A stretch of 62,852 bases of DNA from Nemertoderma westbladi. Lineage: Eukaryota; Xenacoelomorpha; Nemertodermatida; Nemertodermatidae. Position numbers and translations under genes: made by a program. The DNA lies in assembly GCA_032718475.1 (NCBI GenBank), contig JAUCBJ010006436.1:1-62852 (forward strand). Reading direction: 5' to 3'. The first letter of the stretch is position 1, and each line of letters opens with the position of its first letter. The notes beneath the pieces were generated by a model, which was not told where the DNA came from, ran no database searches, and saw nothing but the letters and a program-made list of their open reading frames with translations. Shown here piece after piece: positions 44,270 through 55,797 of the stretch.

Positions 44270-45250
44270 ACTGTTCATGTCATGTCCTTAAGTGTCTGTT
44301 TCCATGGTGATCTGTCCGTGTCTCAATGTTTGTCACTGCCAGTTCGCTACAAAAGTGTCATTCTTAATATGCCAAATATTGTCACAGTTCGTGTTCCAGT
44401 GATCGTTTCCCAACAATATCACTGCCCAGTCCCCAAAGCTTCCCACTGTTCGTGTCCCAACATATCCCATTGTTCACGACCCAGAGTATGTCACTGTTGG
44501 CAGTGTTGGTGTCAGATTATTAGTATGTTCGTGTCCCATTGTGTGGTATTGTTCTTTTCTCAATGTAACTCATTGTTCACTTCCCAAAGTAGATCACTGT
44601 TTTAGTCACAAAGTGTGTCTTTGTTCGTTTCTCAATGTGTGTCTCTGTTCGTGTCCAAATTGTATCTTTTCGTGTCCAAGTTGTGTCACTGTTCGTGTCT
44701 CAATATATCCCATTGTTCGGTTCGTATCCCAAAATGTGTCACTGTTCGGTTCGTATCCCATGTCAATGTTCCATCATTAAATGTAACCCTGTTCGTTTCC
44801 CAATATGTTCCATTGTTAGTGTCCCAAAGTGTGACACTTTTCGTGTCAAGCGTGTATCACACTATTCGACTCCCCGATTGTGCCACTGTTCATTTATTAA
44901 ATTTGTCCCAATGTTCGTTTCCCGAAGTAGGTCAATATTTGTTCCTAAGGGGGTGCAACAGTTCATCTCTCAAAGGGTGCCTTAGTTCATTTCAAAAAGT
45001 GTATCACTGTTCGTGTCCCAATGTCCCCGATTGTTCATGTCCCAAAGCACCGAAGGGTATATCTGTTCGTGTCTCAAATTGTGTCACAGTTCGTGTGGTC
45101 TCAACAAAAAAAAATTGTGTCACAGTTCATGTCTGTATTCGTGTCCCATAGCGTATCACCGTTTGTTTACAAACGTGTGTCACTAATGTCCCAAGCAATG
45201 TCTCTAGCCACTGTTCGCGTCCCAAAGTTTGTCACTGTTCATTGCAATAC
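44270..45250 (+). repeat. Degenerate minisatellite downstream of PARN
   Basis: About 1 kb of decayed ~24-30-bp units around TGTCACTGTTCGTGTCCCAA (variants CATTGTTCGTTTCCCAA, CAGTTCGTGTCTCAA). Divergence between units is much higher than in the arrays at 16, 22 and 30 kb, so this is an old array. Frames rich in C, S, F and V through it reflect the repeat, not a gene. Confidence 0.8.
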
Positions 45251-45578
45251 AATAAACTAAGCGATTAAACGCGACGGGTAGTTGAAATTACCCAGGATTT
45301 CCGTCTTTTCAATGATGATATTGATTGTACAGTATACATGTTGCATTAAAATATACCTCCCTACCCCCTACCTGAAGACATTTATGCTAGCAAATCAGTT
45401 TTGTTTCGGTCGCAATTTGACATTGACTCGAGCACGTTGTGGGCAGGGCGAACGCCCAGTAAAATATTATGTGATCAAAATAAAATATTTAATGGAAAAA
45501 CTTTGTATTAGAATATATCGATAGATGAATATCCGTCGTCTTAGCAAAACTTGACTATTTTCTCTTAATATATTGTTA

Positions 45579-45790
45579 GGCGGGCGTCGTGGTAAGCGAG
45601 GTTCATATAGGGGTACCACCGTTTTCGTCCGGTCTGTCGCCTAATGTTTTTAGGCTAATAATTCTATCAATCTTTGATGACATTAAATGAATTTTGGTAT
45701 AGTTGTAGTCTGTCTGAAGTCTGAAATAGAATTCGCGTACCCAGCAGTTCTCCGGAACCCACAAGGGACACTGCCCCTATCATTGTACGC
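45579..45790 (+). repeat. Diverged family X left-end fragment
   Basis: CAATCTTTGATGA, GGTACCA and a TGTCG word occur in the same order and spacing as in the family X left end, but the rest is poorly conserved. Treat as a tentative relative. Confidence 0.45.
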
Positions 45791-47945
45791 CAGAGTTACG
45801 ACTGATGACCAGGGGGTGGGTGTCCGGGGTCGCTGATAAGCTATAGTGAGTGGCCATGGTGGCAAAACATACTGTACCTTTTTTTATGACGATAATATTT
45901 GAATGACCCCTTAAATTGTGGAAATTGTTATTTTATGGAGTGAACTTTTATTAATGAAACTCTTATTTATTTTTCTGTAGTAATTTATTGTCATGCCAAT
46001 TGTAATACATTACCGGGTTCTCGGTCCAATGCGAATGCATCCATTGATAATACGTCATAAACATGGGAGTTCTTCTCTACCTCAAACCTTTTCCCACCCC
46101 ATTATGTCCAGTTTAGCTACTCATTTCCAATAATGAGGCGTTGCATAGAGAGACACCCCCGGTGAATATATAATATATTCACCGGTTAATATCACCGGTA
46201 ACTATGAAATGAAGGGAGTGTAAACTGTAAATGGAAAGTACCCTTTATCCCTCTATCTGTGTGTGGCAAACACCATCAATCAACAGGTGTTACATCAGCT
46301 GTTCGACTGAACAACAACACGATTGGATAATCATTAAAATTATCTATCCAATGTTAACGTTATGTTATTCTGATTCATGCTGTCATGGCCTACTTTCGCC
46401 TTTGTATACGCATTGGTCAGTTGGTAGGCCGAAGCCGCAGCACATCTTACGGCTGTCTGCCTGTTCCGTACATAGAGCAGTAGAGAGACAGACAGTACAC
46501 CAGTATCCGGTACTGCAGTATCCACCCAACCGAGTACGGAGTATACATTTCAGCATTTATGGTGTACAGGCTACAGGCAGACAGACAGTAACTGGCAGAC
46601 TGGTAACATCTGAACATGCACAGCGTCGCTGTCCCGTTTGTCAGTGTGTATCCAGTTCCGATAAATATTAGCAGCTGCACAGGACTATGATAGTTTTCAG
46701 AACTCATTCTGCATTCGGGTGACCCTGCAAAAGTACAGGTCTCAGGGTCTGCAGGTGATGGTAACGGAAAAATACCTGGATAATAACATTCAGCCTTCCT
46801 TACCTACTACTACTATATGCCATTGACATTTCACATTTTGAAATGCTGAAATGGCATTTTTTTAGACCCAAAAAATTATCATAGTCACTTCAGCTGCAGT
46901 AGTCACCCAAGCTGCCAAGCGTCAGGTGACAACATGGACTAGGCCTATGATAATTACATTTTATCTTATAGAAATATCATAGTTCCTCCTGGTACCGGTA
47001 GCCTATTAGTTGACTATGATAAAAATTTCGGATTTTAAAAAAATAGGCTATATAGGCCTACTGATATAGATACCGTATTTTAAGTCAAACTCGAAATAGT
47101 GACTTAAAATGTGACTTTTACATGGGTAAGGCCTCCATATTATTTCTGTTGCATAGAAATAAATGAACTTAAATTGCATTTACCGGTGGTTTTTAAATAT
47201 GAAATGAGGTAGAGAGAGGTTGTGTTGTGACGTGTGGTGTGTGTGTGTGTGAGCTGTGAGGTAGCTTAGCTACATACAACATACTGACATATGAAATAGA
47301 CCAGTAGACCTATAGCAATATTGAGATGCCGGTATATAACAAGTTGATACTGTTATACGGTTATAAGCCCTTATTCTGTTATTGCCCATCTATTTTTTGT
47401 ACCACCATCAGACCATCCGATACTGTATTAGTATTACCGTCTGTCACACTGTCGTAGCGGTACCGCAGTACCGGTACCTCGACAGCACCGTTCGTTAACT
47501 AGGCGGTAACGCGGCTGGCGGCTGGCCGGCCCGGCCCGGCCCCAACTAAAGAAAGAAGCAGGCGTTTTGGGCGTCATGGTCAGATGGTCGTACCCACTCG
47601 TACAGTCGTAATGGCTGTATGGTTTTCATCACTGAAATAGCAGGGAAATATAGCTAAATTAGTTTTAGAAAAATAGTGGTGTGAAGGGCTTCCAGCTTCA
47701 GGCAGCCACAATAAAATAACAAAATGATGTTATTGGTATTGCAGACTTTTCAATAAACATTGTTTATTGAACGTCTGCAATAACACCATTCAGCCATTTT
47801 TTTTATTTCATGTGGCTTAAAGCAGTAAAGTCCTTCACATTCACACTACTATTTTCTAATATTCTCGCCACATTCAGACATTCAATTTACTGATTTATTA
47901 GTAAATCTTTTAAATATATCTTTTAAATTAGTTTTTAAACTTACC
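45791..47945. other. Intergenic, no gene recognised
   Basis: Contains a TG microsatellite near 47228-47251 and clusters of TACCGGTA and TAGGCCTA words. A 146-codon frame at 46231-46671 starts with ATG but has no recognisable domain and overlaps GACAGACAG simple repeats; I do not call it a gene. Confidence 0.5.
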
Positions 47946-47953
47946 GTCTCTCT

Positions 47954-48433
47954 GGGTCCTACGAATTACCCCAAAATACCCCAAAACACCCCAAAATACT
48001 CCAAAATACCCCAAAATAGTCAAATATTACCCCAAAATACCCCAAAAAGGCTAAAAAATTACCCCAAAATACCCCAAAATAAGCTAACCATGTTTTTTAA
48101 CAGCGAGGGAAAGGAGCAGGTTACAGTGGCAAGTTTTTTTAACCAAAACAATAAACGAGAGTGAAGAAAAAAATTTTAATTATTTTGGGGTAATTCGTCA
48201 TTATTTTGGGGTAATTCGTCATTTTGCCATATTTTGGGGTAAATTAAATTTCCAAAACAAAGGCTGAAAAAAAAGTATTTTGGGGTAATTCTAAACTATT
48301 TTGGGGTATTTTGGGGTAATTCTAAACTATTTTGGGGTATTTTGGGGTAGTTTTATACTATTTTGGGGTCTTTTGGGGTGTTTTGGGGTATTTTGGGGTG
48401 TTTTGGGGTATTTTGGGGTAATTCGTAGGACCG
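47954..48433. mobile_element. 480-bp foldback element with 10-bp-repeat arms
   Basis: Termini GGTCCTACGAATTACCCC and GGGGTAATTCGTAGGACC are inverted. The flanking 8-mer GTCTCTCT is repeated exactly (47946-47953 and 48434-48441); it extends to 9 bp with one mismatch. The arms are arrays of the 10-bp unit ACCCCAAAAT (left, to about 48085) and its complement (right, from about 48179). The middle holds the dispersed core repeat in minus orientation (GGAGCAGGTTACAGTGGC, AACCAAAACAATAAAC, 48108-48165). No coding capacity. Confidence 0.88.
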
Positions 48434-48444
48434 GTCTCTCTTAC

Positions 48445-49226
48445 CGTATTTACTGAATTATATTCGGATAATAAATCATGGACACAGAGCGCAGACGGAA
48501 TCGTCAAAGTCAGAAAAAGTGTGAAAAAATGAGCCAAGTTTGAAACGTTGCTGACCGGTAAGTAGGCCTATATATTTGTAGGCCTATATATTAATGCTGG
48601 AATAGAACCTAACACGCGTGTCCCTTAAAAATTTACAGTCAGACAGTTACCGGTACCGAAGGGTAACTACTTTGTTCTTTAATATCTCTTAAGCGGCTTG
48701 CTGTAATTGATTTATAATTTAGCAGAATGGTAAAACGCAAACTAAATTAAATTTCTGGTACAATCTCTAATGTAGTCGTAGCGCTGCGTATTGAACAGGG
48801 AAGGAACCACCATCTTGGTATATTTATAATTTGAATTGCAATTAATTTACCTCTTAGAATTGCACAGAAGTAATTTGAATTTATATATAGAACAAGAACA
48901 CCAAATGAGCAGACTGTGACAGTGACTACGGTAACTTGTCACTCTAATTGATTTTTTTAGGCATTTTTTAGATTCATTAAAATATATTGTAATTTTGTAT
49001 CTTTATAACGGCATACTACTGTACTATGATATTTATATATTCAGTTTCTCAACATTTAAAGATTTCATCGTAGAATAAATTACGGTTTTTGCTGACTGGG
49101 TGGGTGACTCTGATGGAATAATAGGCCTACATCTATCCATTGGTTAATCATTTGGTCACATCCATTGGTTAATCGTTGGTTGCTTCCCATCACTACCCCA
49201 TCATCTCGTAGCACCCAACACCTGCG
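48445..49226. other. Intergenic/5' region of the Neuralized-like gene
   Basis: Probably holds an untranslated first exon and promoter of the downstream gene, but I cannot place them. No repeats of note. Confidence 0.45.
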
Positions 49227-49243
49227 ACTAACTTCCGTTTCAG
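49227..49243 (+). promoter_or_regulatory. Predicted 3' splice site before the Neuralized-like coding exon
   Basis: GACTAACTTCCGTTTCAG combines a perfect branch-point consensus (ACTAAC at 49227-49232) with a pyrimidine-rich tract and a CAG acceptor, 17 bp before the ATG at 49261. It implies an upstream untranslated exon. Confidence 0.6.
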
Positions 49244-49260
49244 CAAACGTGCTGGACAGA

Positions 49261-50406
49261 ATGGGACAGGAGCATTCTAGTAACGGACGACCGCTCAATG
49301 TCCCTAATAGAGCCGGTGCAGTATCGCAATCGGTGCCGCAGAGACCAGTCGAGGTTGAGCGTCCGCCGCCGAGATTGCGTGAAGGGAGGGGGGGCCCATG
49401 TGAGGAGCGGCGTAGCAGCGCCACTGAACGGCCCAGCACCAGCGCGCAACCAACCGTGGTTAAATTCCACCCAAAACGGGGAAACAACGTAGTTCTAGAA
49501 CAGAACGGTATGGTGGCTCGTAGGTCCGATAGTTTCTGCGACGCTATAACCTTCGTTGATTACGCGCTCAAATTAAACGAAGTTCTGAGAATAAAGATAA
49601 TCTCTATGGAGTCGACGTGGAACGGGATCCTCCGTCTGGGTGTCACGCAGCACGGCCCGCTCTCTATCGAATCACTGCCACGGTACAGCTGCCCGAACCT
49701 GAGCGGGAAACCTGGATTCTGGATCAAGTCTTTGGATACGGAAGGGGCCGTGGAAGAAACTGTTGTTTCTTTCTTTGTGAGTCCGGCGGGCGATTTGAAT
49801 CTTAAGTGCGGCTCGGGGGACTACTTTGTGTTCCTTTCGGGAGTGGCGACCAGGAGCCGGGGGTTGTGGCCGGTTATAGACGTGTATGGGAACACCACGG
49901 GGGTTCAGTTACTAGGGGTTACGGGGCGGGATTCCCCTGCTGAGTTGGTCCCCGAGCCGCCGGTCCGACGACGTTCTCGATCCCCCGCAGTTCTGCGGTC
50001 CGCAGTGCCGCGTGCCCCCGCCCCCTCTGGGTCCGCAGTGCCGCGTGCCCCCGCCCCCTCTGGGTCAGCAGTGTCTCGTCCCCCCGCCCCCTCTGGGTCC
50101 GCAGTGCCTCCCAGTGTGCCCCCACGGGTCCCCAGTCCCCTCGAGCCCATCCGTGTTTCCCCCGCTTCCCGTCCCTCAAGGCCCCCTCCCCCTCGCTCCA
50201 ACCCCCAGAGCAGCCCCCCAACCGAGCCCCGCGCTGAAGATAACACCTGTTGCATTTGTTTCGATAACACTGTGGACAGTGTCCTGTACGGCTGCGGCCA
50301 CTTGTGTCTCTGCAACCCGTGCGCCTTGCAGATTCAACGTGGAAGGAAGAACTGCCCGATATGCCGAGCAGAAGTTAAAGACGTCATCAGGATCTACAGG
50401 CCCTAA
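49261..50406 (+). CDS. NEURL: Neuralized-like E3 ubiquitin ligase (one NHR plus C3HC4 RING)
   Basis: A 381-residue protein. The Neuralized homology repeat spans about 66-220 (VKFHPKRGNNVVLEQNG, SFCDAITF, GILRLGVTQHGP, LPRYSCPNL, GFWIKSLD, LWPVIDVYGNTTGVQLL). The C3HC4 RING spans 330-368 (C330, C333, C345, H347, C351, C354, C365, C368). Neuralized proteins bind Delta-family ligands through the NHR and ubiquitinate them for endocytosis. The single NHR plus RING resembles NEURL3 rather than the two-NHR Neuralized/NEURL1. The start MGQEHSS fits N-myristoylation (Gly2, Ser6), as in NEURL1. A Pro-rich linker has 3.5 tandem 11-residue repeats (SAVPRAPAPSG). The substrate here is inferred from the family only. 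Confidence 0.92.
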   Translation: MGQEHSSNGRPLNVPNRAGAVSQSVPQRPVEVERPPPRLREGRGGPCEERRSSATERPSTSAQPTVVKFHPKRGNNVVLEQNGMVARRSDSFCDAITFVDYALKLNEVLRIKIISMESTWNGILRLGVTQHGPLSIESLPRYSCPNLSGKPGFWIKSLDTEGAVEETVVSFFVSPAGDLNLKCGSGDYFVFLSGVATRSRGLWPVIDVYGNTTGVQLLGVTGRDSPAELVPEPPVRRRSRSPAVLRSAVPRAPAPSGSAVPRAPAPSGSAVSRPPAPSGSAVPPSVPPRVPSPLEPIRVSPASRPSRPPPPRSNPQSSPPTEPRAEDNTCCICFDNTVDSVLYGCGHLCLCNPCALQIQRGRKNCPICRAEVKDVIRIYRP

Positions 50407-52040
50407 CAGCCTGACATATGCCTATTAATGCTTTTTATTTTTTTATTTTCTAACCTACCACAATATATATATCGTACGACAAAGTTAATTAATACAACGG
50501 TACTTGAACTTAACAAAAGACTCGAGAGTTGTTTATAATTTAATGTACATTATATATATATTATTTATTGCAGCTTATATTTCGGAATATTTGCTTTTTA
50601 TTATAAATTGAAATAATTGAATGACGTATATTTTATCTAATATACATTCAATTATAATATATAACTTAGGTAGCAGTGGTTCAGTCATTTATTTCTTATC
50701 TACATAAGTTACTTTAGAAAAGGTGCTGTTGTTTTTTATGTGCGAGTCTGTTTTTGCAGTTAGCCTCCCTAATCCAACTTATATACTTAAACTAATTATT
50801 GTTATAGTAATTAAGATACATATTTTTAATATATTATTATATTGTTGATAAATATATTTGATTTTTATCTCAGCTGTTGTTCTATTTGAGAACAGCTGAT
50901 TTATTGGATATTTTATATAATTCTTTTAATTCTTGAATTTATTTTAGGAACTTTCAGTGATTCTTCGGGTGGAATTGCTTTTTATTATACCTTCCGCTAA
51001 ATTATGATACATTTCACCTAAACATTACTTTTTATTTCTAATTTTAGTGTTAATATAAATACATTGATGATTTTATTTCGTTATCAATATCATATGTATC
51101 TTTGTCTCAGTTGTCTGTGTCATTAACTGCTGTTTATTTTAGTTTGTGTTTTTGCCCATCTGTGCTTTCTATTCCCTGTGTTGGCCTTTGAATTATCACC
51201 CACTCATTTATTAATTGCTGAGCTGATTTTCAATGTTTAATTATAAACTCACACATTTTTTAGTGCTCTTTGTGAAATCATTCTCGTTAATGTTAAATCA
51301 TTCTTAATCCAGTATTTAATAATTATTTGTTTCTCATATTATTGAAAATAAACGCCACTTGCCTATGCCTAGTTTATTCTTCTCGTTCAATTTTACGGTA
51401 AATAAATATATGTGCTTATACTGCCAAATTATATTTATTTAGAGTTTATATACAAATACCAATCGTCAAAGAGTCAAGAATATATATATATTATAATTAT
51501 TAGTCATATTCGTGTGTTTATCGGTGTCTTAGTATGTGGTAACTTTCGCATTTAAACTTACCAAATTTGAATAAACTGAAGAATGAAGACATTATTTAAT
51601 TGTTAATTAACGCGCAATATGTAAAAGCTAAGCGTTTAACCATTTATACACCATCGGACATGTTAAAATATATGACATTGTACACAATATTAAATTATAT
51701 TTGTTTTGTTAATCAGTACGGTATAAGTTTATAATTGGTAGATGTACGTATGAATGATGTTCCTAAATATATATTTTTATTACTAATTTAAAATAGGCCA
51801 AATAATTGTCTCGCGAATTGCTCTCTTGTCTATTTCCTGTTGATTTTCATGGATTTCTATAATTGGAATATTATAAATTTTATCTTATAACTTCATATAC
51901 CGCAATATAATTTTCATTGTTTAATATTTCCTGGGTCTGTTTGAAATTGGCAGCGGGGATAATATGTGTACCAGGGGGTGGGGCCCGCCTTGCATATGTA
52001 GAAGGCAAGCCGTAATAGCAAGGGAGCACAGCAACTGAGT
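50407..52040. other. 3' flank of the Neuralized-like gene, AT-rich
   Basis: Long AT-rich stretch; an AATAAA hexamer at 51347-51352 could end a 0.95-kb 3' untranslated region. No other gene recognised. Confidence 0.5.
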
Positions 52041-52048
52041 TTTGTAAG

Positions 52049-52232
52049 TTGTTAGTTTCACTCATAAGGTTCTTTTGTGTGGAGCATAGTTGTGTTGTTA
52101 GTCTCCCTCATAAGGTTCTTTTGTGTGGAGCATAGTTGTGTTGTTAGTCTCCCTCATAAGGTTCTTTTGTGTGGAGCATAGTTGTGTTGTTAGTCTCCCT
52201 CATAAGGTTCTTTTGTGTGGAGCATAGTTGTT
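52049..52232 (+). repeat. 46-bp tandem repeat, 4 units
   Basis: Four units of TTGTTAGTCTCCCTCATAAG followed by GTTCTTTTGTGTGGAGCATA; the first unit carries TTTCA in place of TCTCC. The last three are essentially identical. Confidence 0.9.
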
Positions 52233-52576
52233 ATATAACATTCCCAATAGAAAATGAACCGGAATATCAGTGACCTTCTATATAATACACTGACTCGTTT
52301 CATTGTAATTCAATGTTTATAAATGGCATAAAAAGATCATGAGAACAATGTTGCTGAACATAGTATCCCAATAGATGATCCTATGATGGAATAGATTCAA
52401 AGAATGCCATAGTTACTGTCGATCTGATGCAGAGAAGGTTTCACGGAAAGGCTTCAGATCATCGGGAATTTCCTACATGGAAATGGTACATTATCCAGGA
52501 TTCACCCAATTATCAGACTAGCAAGCATGCACGCACAGGCTACAGGTATCTTCCACAGGGTGTCCTAGTTGAAAAG

Positions 52577-52850
52577 TTCTTGCCCCCCGCTGGCTCAAAA
52601 AGTCGAGGAAATCGAGCTAAGTACCTTACTGATATAGACTTTGCTGATGACTTTGGATTGGATTTTACATTTGGAATACATTGGATTTACTCTGCTCATT
52701 GGAGCAGGCTGATTCTAATGTTGGTCTTTTTGTGAACATCAAGAAGACCACAATTTTGACAGTGAACTGTGGCAGCCTCCCCCGCTTTACAGGACATTGC
52801 TTTCGCCGTGAGTACCAGCCAGTGCCTAATCTTGTGCTTTATATGGTTGC
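52577..52850 (+). pseudogene. Degraded LINE reverse-transcriptase copy with internal deletion
   Basis: In two plus-strand frames the remnants KSRGNRAKYLTDIDFADDFG (catalytic FADD box), LEQADSNVGLFVNIKKTTIL and FTGHCFRREYQPVPNLVL are visible. They correspond to the LINE at 39-41 kb, with the segment between ILTVN and RFAGHCFRRE deleted. Upstream codons from 52427 may continue the relic. It is dead. Confidence 0.85.
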
Positions 52851-52859
52851 ACTACAGTA

Positions 52860-54440
52860 CGGGGGTGTGCAGGCTCTCACCCGTAGTGCACACCCCGATC
52901 GGCCCAGTCCAACACTACAGCTTTGCCCGACTCGCCTAACACAACAACCCCAAATTAAACTATTTGTACAGAGGCATCTTTTCTGGTTATACAACCGGCA
53001 TCTCGTTATGCTCTGCCACGGTACGGTAAGCTATCTTCATTCCGCTACTCGAAAGTGTCAGTGTTGTCCCGCATTGACATTGGTAAACTCGCAATGATGG
53101 ACAACGTCAGTGCTAACTGAAAATTTCGCCAAATTTTGAACAAACTATATTTTAGTCCAGTGATTAAACTATGCGCTTCTACTGTCCAATTTAGTTTCCA
53201 GAGCAACGTAAATTTGACTAATCATAACCATTTTTATTACTGCAGTATTTTAGCTAGTGCAATATAGGAAGCTTATTTAGACAATTTATCTTTTCTACTA
53301 TATTGGGGTATGTAACCGGGTCTGTCTATCAGAATTTTCGACGTATAAACTATTATCCACAAAAAATTGACCCAATATATCGTAAACTAGTGTGTTTAAA
53401 AAAATTTAGTTAATTACATACAGGCAAGTCCAATTTCATAAGCGAAAAATTTTCGCTAACATTTAGTGAAAATTGAGGGGTGGTGGGGGGCGTCAGTGGA
53501 AAAGTGCACCAGGCCGCCAAGTCGTTAATAGTGCCCGAGTGGTGCCGGAGTCATATCGTATACCCCCCCGCCCTCCGCCAAAAAAAATTGTAGAACTCCC
53601 CGGACAAAAAGTAGTTTATCTTGTACGTTACAAGATTACAGGTTTGTAAAAAGTTTAAATTATTAAAAATACTGACTTTCGATGGCATATTGTCCTGGGT
53701 CTACTGTACATAGCTCTACACAATAAGGACCTCAGGGAGTTCTCAAGGAAGGGCATGGAACCTTACTGCAGAATGCCCAGGGGAGGTTTTTATGAGGTGA
53801 ATTCTCAATCGGGTTCATAGGAGTCGTTAAAACATCCTAAGTTCAAGCAGTCACTGATTGGTCAGACAAATGGCCTACCAATCACATAGCTCTTGAATTG
53901 GGTGCTTTAATGACAATAATGATGCCATTAAAGACTGCTAATTTCAAATTTAGGTGTTGTTGAATGCCTGTACTTGCTTTATGCACTAAAACCCCTTTTA
54001 AAACTCGATTCAGCCCGGATCTACAGCATTATCGGATCCCTAAACTACTGTATCTCCCGCCTCTCTCACTCCATCGAATTCGGAGAAGAACGTCGCACAA
54101 ATCGCTACATACGCCATTCCATAGATCGGTCCATTTCACAAACTAATTAATAACCTCGATAAAATAAAGAATTCTCACATTGATTAAACCTACAGTATGT
54201 TAGTTAGGTTTACTTTAAATGCATGCATGAGCTTCTTTAATCTACTCGATTCTACAGGTAGGCTACAGTACGACATTTATGAATGCTATTAAAGGCGAAA
54301 TTTCGTTACGCTGAGAAAAGACTTCCTTGACACCGCGTTCACTAACTACACCTGAAACGGCGGTGAAATCGTATTTATTTATTAGTACTTAGAATTAAAC
54401 TGCTAGATATTCTGGTTATTTTTATAGTTACTATTTGTTT
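52860..54440. other. Intergenic, no gene recognised
   Basis: Unique-looking AT-rich sequence. Short frames at 53.0 and 54.0 kb have no family resemblance. Confidence 0.5.
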
Positions 54441-54879
54441 CAGATACTTATATCGGTGTTCGGACACTTCCCCCCCGGACACTCCCCCCCCCCCCCCCGG
54501 ACAGTTCCCCCCCGCTCAAGTAGGACACTTCCCCCCCGGACACTTCCCCCCCCAGACACTTCCCCCCCGCGGACACTTCCCCCCCGACTGTTCTTAACTT
54601 CGCACATTCGTATTTTTCATTTTGTAAGGTAAACGGACCGCTTGTATCCAGATAAGCTGTATCCAATTTTCCTTTCGTAGCTCAGAAAGTGATCTTTTGC
54701 ATCCCGATTTTACATTTTATATCCAAGTTTTATTTATGGGTTTTATCAATGCAATTACATCGTATTGTTTGCTAATCTTTAAACAATTAATTATATTAGA
54801 TGACCTACTGTATAAATTCCATCCCCGGAATGATATACTGTTTTTATTAACTATAGAATTATAATAATTAATTGTTTTA

Positions 54880-54995
54880 ATTATAGGTATTATTATGTAA
54901 TTGTAATTATGTAATTATTATGTAATTATGTAATGTTATGTAATTATTATGTAATTATGTAATGTTATTATGTAATTATTATGTAATTATGTATT
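54880..54995. repeat. ATTATGTAATT simple tandem repeat
   Basis: Repeated TTATGTAATTATGTAATG words, roughly 10 units with variable spacing. Low complexity, no function seen. Confidence 0.8.
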
Positions 54996-55797
54996 TACGG
55001 ACTACCATGCATAACCAGCCTAGTAACGGCATCCTACAGCACCAAACATACCATAAAGAATGCGAAAGAACGCAACAAGCCAACAGCCAAATATAAGGAC
55101 ATTTTCAATGCGCTGTTTTTAAATAGTATCCTAAACAACATCAACTCAGAAAACCACGTAAGGCATGAATGTATCCTTGATTTTTATGGAATCGAAAAAT
55201 CAACCACACAATAATAACTCATGACTACAGTAGGTACACGTTGTGGGGTCTTCGAGCAGCACGTGTTCAAATGTTCAATGACTGAGCAGCGACTAATTAA
55301 CAAATTTATGAGGGATTCATTGACCAGCTGCAGACAGACCAATATTGTGACATATATTTTAGTTTAATGTTTGATTCAATTAAAGGCACAAATTAAAAAG
55401 GCTACAAATATATAGGGGTGAATAATTAAATTAGTCACCCATTAAAAGGTAGCCAAATATAAGTTGCAATCTATATAAATTTTTAAATTCAGTAGTGTGC
55501 GTGTGTTGTGTATTGATTCCGTAGATTTCATGTTGAAATAGCGTTCATTAATTCAATTTCTATTTAATTATTCAGGCATACTAATACCCACATTAAATTA
55601 GTTCGTGTGTGTTAAGTGTGTAAGATTTGATTGTTTCGTCATTAGGGCACAGAAACGGACGAATTCTTCGCGAATTTCGCAAACGTCGCAAACTTCGGGA
55701 ATTTGTTCTACAATTTTGACTCCTTAAGCAAAAGGGTCCCGAATGAGTTTTTTAACCTTTATTTTTTTGTGATTATGAGTGCTTTTTTATATTAGTG

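Noticed and set aside
46231-46671. 146-codon ATG frame
   Set aside because: No recognisable domain, overlaps GACAGACAG simple sequence, no splice signals, comparable open frame on the opposite strand.
49905-50315. 136-codon minus-strand frame with RGTADPEGAGA repeats
   Set aside because: Antisense of the Pro-rich linker repeat of the Neuralized-like gene.
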